A stretch of 7,335 nt of DNA, taken from Alphaproteobacteria bacterium. Its GTDB lineage: Bacteria; Pseudomonadota; Alphaproteobacteria; RF32; CAG-239. The notes under the pieces are model-generated. The model saw only the letters and a program-made list of their open reading frames with translations. It was not told the origin of the DNA and made no database searches. Every line of letters starts with the position of its first letter. The first letter of the stretch is position 1. Both the position numbers and the translations under genes were made by a program. Below, in pieces: positions 1 through 6,800 of the stretch. The stretch covers positions 1 to 7,335 of the forward strand of contig JAGCOI010000043.1 of assembly GCA_017645485.1 (NCBI GenBank). The letters run 5' to 3'.

Positions 1-23
1 CCAACCTCTAATCTATTACATCA

Positions 24-77
24 TTCCCAGGAAGAATTCTCAATGGGAACATAGTTATTAAAGGTGGGAATTTTTTT
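24..77. repeat. TTCCCA / TGGGAA inverted and direct repeats followed by a T-run
   Basis: TTCCCA lies at 24-29 and its inverse TGGGAA occurs twice, at 44-49 and 65-70. The second copy is followed directly by seven T residues. The two TGGGAA copies start 21 bases apart, about two helical turns. The left arm could pair with either right arm. Possible roles are paired protein-binding sites, part of an element end, or a weak terminator or attenuator. The sequence alone does not decide between these. Confidence 0.35.
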
Positions 78-90
78 CAGAAATTTTCTT

Positions 91-118
91 AATATGAAAA
101 ATATGAAAAATTGTGAAA
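91..118. repeat. Short tandem repeat (AATATGAAA, two exact copies and one degenerate)
   Basis: AATATGAAA occurs at 91-99 and again at 100-108, followed by the related AATTGTGAAA at 109-118. The spacing is about one helical turn. It sits upstream of a replication gene operon, so it could be an iteron-like initiator or regulator binding site. It may equally be chance in an AT-rich stretch. Confidence 0.4.
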
Positions 119-139
119 AAACAAGAAGTTATCTAAATT
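111..139 (+). promoter_or_regulatory. Candidate promoter for the four-gene operon
   Basis: TTGTGA (111-116) and TAAATT (134-139) are separated by 17 bases and each matches the sigma-70 consensus at four of six positions. This would give a leader of roughly 135 bases carrying the hairpins at 148-187. The AT-rich region offers other weak matches, so this is only the best candidate. Confidence 0.3.
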
Positions 140-147
140 ATTCTTGA

Positions 148-187
148 GCTTTGAAAAAAGCCAATTTGGTGGAAGCGCGCCTCCATC
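148..187. repeat. Cluster of short inverted repeats, possible origin or leader structure
   Basis: Three small dyads are packed together: GCTTT/AAAGC with a GAAA loop (148-161), the near-palindrome CCAATTTGG (161-169), and GGTGGAAG/CCTCCATC around a CGCG loop (168-187, one mismatch and one G-T pair). Hairpins upstream of a rolling-circle-type initiator gene can mark the nick site of a double-strand origin. A structured mRNA leader is an equal possibility. No known nick motif was recognised. Confidence 0.3.
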
Positions 188-282
188 AGCTATACCGACA
201 TCGTGAATATGAATCCGAATAGTGAGGAAAACTCCCGGTGTCTTTGATTAATTTAACTATTTAACCCTAAGGAGAAAAGAAA

Positions 283-669
283 ATGGGTAAAAATAAAAAA
301 GAAGTTGTTGAAGAAACAACACAAAACATCATCTATCATTCTCCAGAATACGAAAATAATCTGGATGATAGAAGTTGGATTAACACTGTCACTGATCATA
401 TGATTTCTGTTTTGGATGATGAGATAGACACTTATCTTATTAAGATTTTTGATGCAATAGATGAACTAGAAAATCTTTTTATTAAATATAACATGCATTA
501 CAGTGATCATGCACTAATGGTAATAAAATGGCATCTAGATCACATATATGCTGATTTTTGTGTCAGACATCATGCATTGTTCCTTAAAAGGGTTTCTAAG
601 GGCTATGTTTACAGACCAACAGAATACTGTGGCGATACAATGTGTAACACAAGGGATGATGTTGAATGA
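283..669 (+). CDS. Unrecognised 128-aa protein, first gene of the element operon
   Basis: I do not recognise this protein. The start is supported by AAGGAG at 269-274, eight bases before the ATG. The N-terminus is short, lysine-rich and then acidic. Residues from about 30 to 110 look mostly helical, with hydrophobic positions spaced as in amphipathic helices (for example around ISVLDDEIDTYLIKIFDAID) and an unusual density of histidines between about 70 and 100. It has no signal peptide or membrane segment and is probably cytoplasmic. Its codon use is AT-rich compared with the gene that follows. The stop codon overlaps the next start as ATGA, so the two are likely translationally coupled. As the first gene of a replication and integration operon it could be a regulator, a copy-number or accessory replication factor, or a recombination directionality factor; none of these is shown by the sequence. 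Confidence 0.7.
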   Translation: MGKNKKEVVEETTQNIIYHSPEYENNLDDRSWINTVTDHMISVLDDEIDTYLIKIFDAIDELENLFIKYNMHYSDHALMVIKWHLDHIYADFCVRHHALFLKRVSKGYVYRPTEYCGDTMCNTRDDVE

Positions 670-830
670 GTGACAATGATTGTGACATCTCTCCTGAGGA
701 AGAGAAGAAGGCCGTTGACTTTCTTGTCCGCTTTGGAGCGACAATCGTTCGCATAGAGGAAGGGACGCCCCTTCCTCAGCCAGCGAATGATAATGATCAG
801 GAAACCGGAGGGTTTGATGATGCCGCATAA
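666..830 (+). CDS. Small 54-aa acidic protein with a PANDN motif
   Basis: This short frame starts MSDNDCDISPEEEKKAVDF and ends GGFDDAA. The ATG shares four bases (ATGA) with the stop of the 128-aa gene, a typical coupling arrangement, and AAGGG lies at 651-655. Its 3' end overlaps the start of the next gene by 14 bases, and the ribosome-binding site of that gene (GGAGGG, 807-812) lies inside it. The middle (AVDFLVRFGATIVRIEEG) could form a helix and a short strand. The tail holds PLPQPANDNDQ, a proline and asparagine-rich stretch I associate with small alphaproteobacterial proteins. Function is unknown. It is noticeably more GC-rich than the gene before it, which hints at a mosaic origin. Its position within an unbroken, overlapping gene series is the main argument that it is real. 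Confidence 0.6.
   Translation: MSDNDCDISPEEEKKAVDFLVRFGATIVRIEEGTPLPQPANDNDQETGGFDDAA
807..812 (+). promoter_or_regulatory. Ribosome-binding site that decides the replication gene start
   Basis: GGAGGG lies 4 bases before the ATG at 817 and 7 before the ATG at 820. The open frame extends upstream to an ATG at 787, but that codon has no comparable site and lies deeper inside the preceding gene, so 817 or 820 is preferred. Confidence 0.65.
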
Positions 831-2097
831 TGCAATTTGCGATACCATCTCCCTCTGGCTGAGGGCTAACTGTTTTTACGTTACCCATCCTGAGTTGTTC
901 TCACCTCATGCAAATGACGTGCTTTTACATCAACACGAGCTGCATAGGAAGGCTGTGCAAAATATGTCGTCGCAGGATAAGGCATATAATCGGTATAAAC
1001 CGAAGCTGACACTTGCGACGCGGTTTTGCAACAACAAGGTTGAAGCAGGGCTCTATATAGAGCTCTCGCTTCCCAAACTTCTTTACGGCGAAAATTTGCA
1101 TGAAGTGACGGACAGTGATTTTTCCCAAATTATTACTTCGTTGCAGCAAATTCTTGCTGTAATGGGGGTGGATGTGACTGAAGATGTTCTGAAAGGTGCT
1201 GAAGTCAATCGCATTCACTACGGCAAAAATATTCTGCTGAAAAAAGGCATCTGGTGTGATTTTATCATGAAGGATATTGAGAAGGCTAAAGTCAGCAAAA
1301 TTTATGATAGCGGTCACACTGATTACCGGAATGACGGACATTGTATCCGATTTCATACCAAATACCACGAGTTCGCGATTTACGATAAAATCAAGGACTT
1401 AAAACAGCAGAATAAATCGCCAAGCAGGTCGCTTGAAGATGAGGTTCACCGCATATACCAATGCATTGATTTTGATGCCATCGGCAATATGCAGGTGTTT
1501 CGAATTGAAACGCGGCTCAACTCTGTTAAGGCTATACGCGGAGCAATCAAACGTGCCGGAATGATTATTTCGTCCTGCACTTTTGAAGAGCTTTTCAACA
1601 GCCTTATCGCTAAAGCTCTTAATCTCAACAATTGGCGGACAATACTGCAAGCAATGCAACCCTTGGCTTGTTTACAAGATGATCTTGTAACAATGTGGAT
1701 GCGTTTATCTTCAAAATACAAACCGCTCAAATGCTTACAGATTTTGGGTTTACGCAACTTAATGGAAGTCGTCGGGTGCCGGTTTATAACCGAGCACCTG
1801 AAAGACGCCCCAACCGCAATTAATTTGTTTCGCGAGCTGAAAAGCTTTAAGCCGCAATTCAGCTACAAAGAACAGCTTTATGATGACATTACCAAAGCTA
1901 TTGCCGAGAATAATGTCATCGTATTACCGGATCTGACCTGCCATAAATCAGAGGCAATCATAAGCGAAGATTTATACGCAGATTTAGACGAGGAAAAACA
2001 AGAATCGGTTCAAAAGTTTCAAAGCTGGACAGATTTAGATGTTCAGCAGAGAAAACAGTTGAACTACAGCAATAAAAATTTTATTAACAATATTTAA
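817..2097 (+). CDS. Putative rolling-circle-type replication initiator (phage/plasmid Rep-like)
   Basis: About 426 aa. The order of motifs resembles replication initiators of filamentous phages and small rolling-circle plasmids (Phage_CRI / Rep_trans-like families). A strand-like segment VNRIHYGKNILL lies at about 130-141, where the family has its first conserved strand. It is followed by HTKYHEFAIYDKIKDL (about 180-195), matching the 'YDK..EL' core, and by VFRIETRL (about 227-234), matching the 'lRiE.RL' strand. Such proteins nick one strand at an origin through a tyrosine and start single-strand replication; Y188 within EFAIYDK is a conserved-looking tyrosine, but I cannot say it is the catalytic one. 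The C-terminal 190 residues are helical and unassigned. The gene overlaps the 54-aa gene by 14 bases and ends 13 bases before the recombinase start, indicating one operon. The family call is from remembered motif patterns, not a search. Confidence 0.55.
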   Translation: MMPHNAICDTISLWLRANCFYVTHPELFSPHANDVLLHQHELHRKAVQNMSSQDKAYNRYKPKLTLATRFCNNKVEAGLYIELSLPKLLYGENLHEVTDSDFSQIITSLQQILAVMGVDVTEDVLKGAEVNRIHYGKNILLKKGIWCDFIMKDIEKAKVSKIYDSGHTDYRNDGHCIRFHTKYHEFAIYDKIKDLKQQNKSPSRSLEDEVHRIYQCIDFDAIGNMQVFRIETRLNSVKAIRGAIKRAGMIISSCTFEELFNSLIAKALNLNNWRTILQAMQPLACLQDDLVTMWMRLSSKYKPLKCLQILGLRNLMEVVGCRFITEHLKDAPTAINLFRELKSFKPQFSYKEQLYDDITKAIAENNVIVLPDLTCHKSEAIISEDLYADLDEEKQESVQKFQSWTDLDVQQRKQLNYSNKNFINNI

Positions 2098-2110
2098 TGG
2101 AGATATCACC

Positions 2111-3718
2111 ATGACGAAAAGAACATATAATATTTATAAACCGGCTGAAAAAGCCATAATTTTAACGAGAGTTTCTACCAAAGATCAAGAAGAGGAAGGG
2201 TATTCTCTTGATGCTCAGCTTGATCGTTTGCGCAACTACTGTAACAAAAGAGGACTTGAGATTATTAAGGAATTTACGATAGTCGAAAGTTCCACAAGAG
2301 GAGGCAGAAAAGAATTTCATAAAATGATGGACTTTGTGGAAGCACAAAAGGAATGTATTGCAATCGTTGCTGACAAAGTGGACAGGTTGCAAAGAAGCTT
2401 CAATGAATTCCCGATGCTTAATCAGCTCAGGCGCGCAGGTAGAATTGAGTTGCATTTCAATACCGAAAATCAGGTGTTGACGCGCAACTCAGACAGCTCG
2501 CAAATTATGTCACACGAGGCATTTATCCTGATGGCTGAGAGTTATACAAATAACATTTCAGACAATGTTCGACGCAGTTTTGATAAGATGGTTGCTGAGG
2601 GTAAATACCCTCATGCAGCCCCCGTCGGATATATAAATTCAACTGACGGATTAAAGGAAAAAACAATTGTTGAAGATCCTGAAATGGGAGCGATTGTTCG
2701 CAAACTTTTTCAAGAGTTCGCAACCGGAATTTATACTTTAGCGGACATTGTCAGAAAAGCCAACGAGTGGGGATTTCATACACAAACCGGTATTAGGGCT
2801 CACACTCAAACAGTGCGTAACACTTTAACAAATCCTTTTTACTATGGGTTCATGAAATATCACGATGAATATTATCCGCATAGCTATCCGAGGTTGACGG
2901 ATAAGGAAACATTCGATAAGTGTCAAAAGGTGTTGGGTCTCAGGCTCAACACCAAAAAACGCAAAAATGAAGACGTATACAGGGGCATCGTAAGATGCTC
3001 CTTTTGCGATGGATTAATGACGCCGGATTTTAAGGGCAAGCGACGACAGCATCGTTATCTGTTTTGCCCTCACTGTAAGGACTCATATGTAAACGAGAAG
3101 GTACTTGACGCGGAAGTTGAGAATGTCTTGCGTAGGATAGCTAAAATCGAGCCTAAGTGGTATGAAAAAGCACTTAAGGGAATAGAGAAAGAATTGAAGA
3201 AAGATCATGAGCTTGATATAAAGCAGAGAGCAAGTTTGTTAAGCAGATTGTCAAAGATTGAGAATATGGAATTTAAGCTTGTCGATTTGGCTATTGGCGA
3301 CGAGGAGGAAGGCAAGAAGGGTATTACTATGGATTTATTTAATAAAAAATTAGAAGAATTATTAAAACAAAAAGAAAAAATCAACAAAGAATTAAGCAAC
3401 TATGGCGGTCTTGCTCATAAGAGCTTAATCAGCCTGAAAGACTTAGTATTGTTGATGTCTAGGCTGCCTGAAATTTATCAGAGTTCGAATTTGGATGAAA
3501 AACGCAAGATTTTAAAATTGATTTTTTCGAACATGCGCATGAAGAGAAAAAATCCTTTATTTTCAATAAGAAAGCCCCTTGAGATTGTCCTCTCAGGGGG
3601 CTTTAATCAATTTTGGCTGGGGCGGCAGGATTCGAACCTACGAATGTCGGCACCAAAAGCCGATGCCTTACCACTTGGCGACGCCCCAATATCTTTTGGT
3701 AACGATATACTTAAATGA
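2111..3718 (+). CDS. Large serine recombinase (site-specific integrase) reading through tRNA-Gln
   Basis: 535 aa; the start has GGAGA at 2099-2103, seven bases upstream. The N-terminal resolvase domain (about 13-155) shows the catalytic serine in TRVSTKDQ (S22, with R20) and the DRLQR motif (D91, R92, R95). A recombinase domain follows, opening with PHAAPVGY (167-174), then a zinc ribbon with C296, C299, C319 and C322 (CSFC and CPHC), and a long charged coiled coil at about 345-435. This is the layout of large serine integrases, which cut and rejoin attP and attB through a phosphoserine link. The core is intact, so it is probably active. Family members normally end near the KPLEIVL stretch (about 488-494). 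Here the frame continues across a hairpin and then the complement of tRNA-Gln (residues 502-526) to a stop beyond the tRNA. The last 35 or so residues are therefore probably a by-product of integration or of the attachment site. Confidence 0.92.
   Translation: MTKRTYNIYKPAEKAIILTRVSTKDQEEEGYSLDAQLDRLRNYCNKRGLEIIKEFTIVESSTRGGRKEFHKMMDFVEAQKECIAIVADKVDRLQRSFNEFPMLNQLRRAGRIELHFNTENQVLTRNSDSSQIMSHEAFILMAESYTNNISDNVRRSFDKMVAEGKYPHAAPVGYINSTDGLKEKTIVEDPEMGAIVRKLFQEFATGIYTLADIVRKANEWGFHTQTGIRAHTQTVRNTLTNPFYYGFMKYHDEYYPHSYPRLTDKETFDKCQKVLGLRLNTKKRKNEDVYRGIVRCSFCDGLMTPDFKGKRRQHRYLFCPHCKDSYVNEKVLDAEVENVLRRIAKIEPKWYEKALKGIEKELKKDHELDIKQRASLLSRLSKIENMEFKLVDLAIGDEEEGKKGITMDLFNKKLEELLKQKEKINKELSNYGGLAHKSLISLKDLVLLMSRLPEIYQSSNLDEKRKILKLIFSNMRMKRKNPLFSIRKPLEIVLSGGFNQFWLGRQDSNLRMSAPKADALPLGDAPISFGNDILK
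3571..3604 (-). terminator. Hairpin terminator downstream of tRNA-Gln, inside the recombinase frame
   Basis: Two 14-base arms, 3571-3584 and 3591-3604, pair around the loop TTGTCC with one imperfect position. Read on the minus strand, the hairpin starts 10 bases after the tRNA CCA end and is followed by TCTTATT and further T-rich sequence, so it suits termination of the tRNA transcript. On the plus strand the following sequence is a weaker U-tract. It covers recombinase codons of about 487-498. Confidence 0.7.
3614..3688 (-). tRNA. tRNA-Gln(TTG), CCA encoded
   Basis: The minus strand reads a complete 75-base tRNA. The acceptor stem is TGGGGCG/CGCCCCA, followed by discriminator G and an encoded CCA (3614-3616). 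The D-arm contains CCAAGTGGTAAGGCA. The anticodon stem TCGGC/GCCGA encloses loop TTTTGGT, giving anticodon TTG, which reads CAA. The T-loop is TTCGAAT. It closely resembles bacterial tRNA-Gln, including the U1-A72 pair typical of Gln tRNAs. It has its own promoter and terminator. The recombinase gene runs antisense across its whole length, which marks it as the likely integration site. The tRNA remains intact, as expected when an element restores the target's 3' end. Confidence 0.97.
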
Positions 3719-3755
3719 AAATTTTACGAAATGCAAGCTTTTTTTTATTTTTTTT
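3708..3755 (-). promoter_or_regulatory. tRNA-Gln promoter with A-tract UP element
   Basis: On the minus strand TTGCAT (3731-3736) serves as -35 and TAAGTA (3708-3713) as -10, with a 17-base spacer. Transcription would start near 3701, about a dozen bases before the tRNA. Directly upstream of the -35, at 3739-3755, are eight As, a T and eight more As, exactly where UP elements bind the RNA polymerase alpha subunit in stable-RNA promoters. Confidence 0.55.
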
Positions 3756-3781
3756 GTAATAAATTATCTCGATATAAAAAA

Positions 3782-3817
3782 ACAAACCGCTAACTTGGTT
3801 AACGGTTCGTCTTTTTT
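3782..3817. terminator. Bidirectional intrinsic terminator, mainly for the prepilin-like gene
   Basis: Arms 3782-3794 and 3798-3810 pair over about 13 positions (including weak pairs) around a three-base loop. Read on the minus strand the hairpin is followed by a run of seven Ts (complement of 3776-3782), ending transcription about 27 bases after the stop codon at 3837. On the plus strand it is followed by six Ts (3812-3817), so it can also stop transcripts leaving the recombinase side. Confidence 0.8.
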
Positions 3818-3836
3818 AATTATCTGTAGCGTGATA

Positions 3837-6800
3837 TTACCACGGATCATTATATTTCAATTGAGGATCGTTCAAGCGTTTAATATAAGATTCGTTGGTT
3901 GTTGAAGAACCTTGGCCGTCAACAGTGCCGCCGCTCTTTCTATATAAATCGTTTCTGAAATTACGCAATTGGTCATATTGGTCAACATAAGACGGATTAT
4001 TTCCTGAGTTGAAAATATTTGTTCTGTCAAAGTAGCAATAAACCGTAGCGTAAGCTTCCATAGACATGGTACGTACCGGGAAGATGTTCCAATATACCGA
4101 GGTTGTCGATAAGGTATCTTCCGCATTCGATACGGCCGATGAAGATTGCCCCGAAGTGCCTTTAAGCGTTTCAATCACCTCGGAATATAAGCTGTATGGA
4201 TAAATAAAGCCCATAACCGTTGCCCAACCCTTAAAGTCTGTGCACGTGCCGTTTGCGGCAAATGACTGATTGCAAGGTGTTGATGCATAAGCAATGGTCT
4301 TTGTTTTTAACCAAGTGCTCTGTTGGAAATAAAGCGGTTTCGGCGTGTTGCCTGCAGAATATGTAGCACTATGCCCATCCGGAACTTGCGTGTCAGGTGC
4401 CATACCAAGATAGTATAAGTGCAGATTTTCCGTACTGCCTTGATTACCTCTTTGCAAAAGAGCATCTTGTACGCTCGGGGTAACAACTCTGTTTTCATCT
4501 TCCATGAAATACTGATGTGATGAATCTGATCTGTTACCTTTTAATTTTTTGACCTGTTGATTTTCTTGAACATAGTAACGACCATCATTGTTGATAACCA
4601 TATCACCCGTTTGTGCCATCTGGAAACTTGCCGGCATTAAGGTAATAACCTTGGCATGTCCCGGAGGACAAATCGGTGCAGGAATCATACCCAAGAACGG
4701 AGATGCCCAACCGTTTGCGGGGGCTTCGCCGACACCTTGTGCAGATAATTGTCCGTTACCGCCGACTTCAACGTGCAAATTGTTAAAGTTAACACCATCT
4801 TCATAAGTGTTGTTCACGATATATATACCTTTGTTGATAAAGTCAGGTAAAATATCACTTAAACGAGCACCGCCGCGTGTGGTTAACTTAATATCGTGCA
4901 TGACAGAAGTGTAAGCCGGGTTAACCATATAACGGTCAAAGGCATTCGCAGCTTCATACTTTGACGAATTTGCAAATTGCGGTCTGATAACCGTGTTCGT
5001 TTCGGTCAGGTTATTGGCCACCAATCTGGAAGCTTCAATATAACCGACACCTTCATCCGCATCGTAAGAATTGGCTGTTGTCGGTGAACTTTCCAATTCA
5101 ATGGCGCCACGACGCACATAAACACTGGCTTCACTAACGGCTGAACCGTCTTCATTAACATTGCCGCTTTCGGCATTAACTTCAAAAATGCGGTTGTTCA
5201 CATTGTCTTCAGAATTAGCTTCTTTAACGGTACTTGCCCAAATACCAAACTTTGTCGGGTCGATTTCGGCAACGGCATCACCTCTTAATTGTGAACCGTT
5301 TTCGCCGGATACAACACGTAAGAGTTGTTTGTTTCCTTTTTGTACCGCAAAATCATCAACATTGTTTGTAATTGATGAGGCGGTTCTGTTGGTGCCGCCT
5401 TCACCGGGGGTCACTTGGAAAGCTAAATTGTTACCGTCACTGCTGAAGATTTTGACATTACCGGCTTGCATTTGAATGCTGTTGCCCTGCGGATTCGGAT
5501 ACCCGGCTTGCGCTTCGGTAGGCGAACCGTTAAGAGAAATGGCACCGCGTTGCAATTCAATGTTTCCATTAAGCATTGTTGTTGAAAGCTGTGTTTGTTC
5601 AACACCCTGTAATGTGGCAACCCTGTCACCGATGTGCATACTGCCGCGGGTTACATCCGTGCCTTGTGAATCTTTTAAGTAAGGGCCGTAAATCGTTGCC
5701 TCTCCGCTTAAAATTTTCATTCTTTCAACACCGTTCAGTTCTTTAACAACCACACCGTCTTGATCAACATTTAACCAACGTGCATATTTACCGTCAGCAT
5801 CTTTGGTATAGTTTTTGCCGCCGGCCGTAAATGACAGAGCATCCATATTACGCACGTTTGTTTCCTCTGCCTCAAGCTTTCCGGCAATAAAAGTGTTGCC
5901 TTGAACATTCAATTTCATATTTTCGCTCAAATCTTCTATTTGAGGCTGTACTTCGCCTTCACCAATTTTGGTTGAACCTTTGATGTCAACGGTATCTGTT
6001 GCAACTTTCATGCTTGAGCCGTTACCCTCTAAGTCATTTGTTACAACTAAATTACCTTTTTGAATGTTGACAGTGTATTTATCGGCAGTCATCACATCAC
6101 CCGTCGGTCCGACCGTTAAAGTAGAGTCTAAGTCATTTGCAAGTGATGTGTTGCCTGAGGTTTCAAAAGTATTGTCAACAATCGTTGCTACGTTAAAAGT
6201 CGCCGTAGGCTCCGGATTGTCGTCTGATTTGGCAATATAGAAGTCATTTTCAGGACCTTGCGTTACATTGACCGAAAAATGATCTTTTGTTGCTTTAAGT
6301 AAACTGTTTGCAAAATTTAATTCCGGATTTTTTTCTGCATTCGGCGAAACGGAAAATGAGCTTCCTAAGGCATATAAACTGCCTTGAATAAAGGCCGATC
6401 CCTCTCTGCCGTCATGCGCACGTAACACAAAATCGGAAGATTCTTGGTCTGTGCTGCCATCCGTTCTGATATCACCGATAATGAGTTGGTCAACACCCAA
6501 AATTTTGCTGTACGGAATATCGCCTTTGCCTTCCATAATGTCAGGTACGCCGCCCATATATAAATCCGTCATCATCGTGTTTCGCCACTGCTCATTTTCC
6601 GTTGAAGTGCGTTGCAGATATTTAGAGTTTTCAAAGGCGGCACGACTGGCTTCATTGATAATTTCGGATGATGCCGCAACAAGAGAACCGCGTTCAGGCA
6701 TATGATTGCTTCCGAGCATGTTTTGTAAGTCATTATTGCTTAAGCTCCATACACCGCCAACACCTTTGGCAACGATTTGTTTGTTGTTGTCTTGTGTAAC

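Larger units (their letters stand above)
1..3688 (+). mobile_element. Putative integrative element (replication initiator plus serine recombinase) at tRNA-Gln; left end not resolved
   Basis: Four co-directional, closely packed genes end in a large serine recombinase whose reading frame runs into a tRNA gene. A recombinase gene abutting a tRNA is the usual sign of site-specific integration there. A replication-initiator-like gene directly upstream suggests an element that also replicates autonomously, such as an integrative plasmid, a single-stranded phage or a phage satellite. No coat, morphogenesis, relaxase or partition gene is recognisable, so the element is either minimal or continues left of base 1. 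I found no second copy of the tRNA 3' end in bases 1-282, so the left junction is not located and the boundaries given are nominal. The exact right crossover is also unknown; it lies somewhere near the hairpin and tRNA at 3571-3688. Confidence 0.55.

Noticed and set aside
161..180. CCAATTTGGTGGAAGCG as the left attachment site, resembling CAATTTTGGCTGGGGCG at the tRNA 3' end
   Set aside because: The match needs gaps and several mismatches. A displaced tRNA 3' end should be nearly identical over at least the core, so it is more likely chance.
787..816. Upstream ATG at 787 as start of the replication gene
   Set aside because: No good ribosome-binding site precedes it, while GGAGGG at 807-812 serves the ATGs at 817 and 820.
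535..888. Minus-strand open frame of 117 aa
   Set aside because: It lies opposite three well-supported plus-strand genes, has no clear ribosome-binding site and its composition looks like a shadow frame.
925..1757. Several minus-strand frames opposite the replication gene
   Set aside because: They overlap a better gene throughout and each other, with no start signals or recognisable motifs.
3579..3905. Plus-strand frame containing GRIRTYECRHQKPMPY
   Set aside because: This is the well-known spurious translation of the strand opposite a tRNA; it also crosses the terminator and the tail of the prepilin-like gene.
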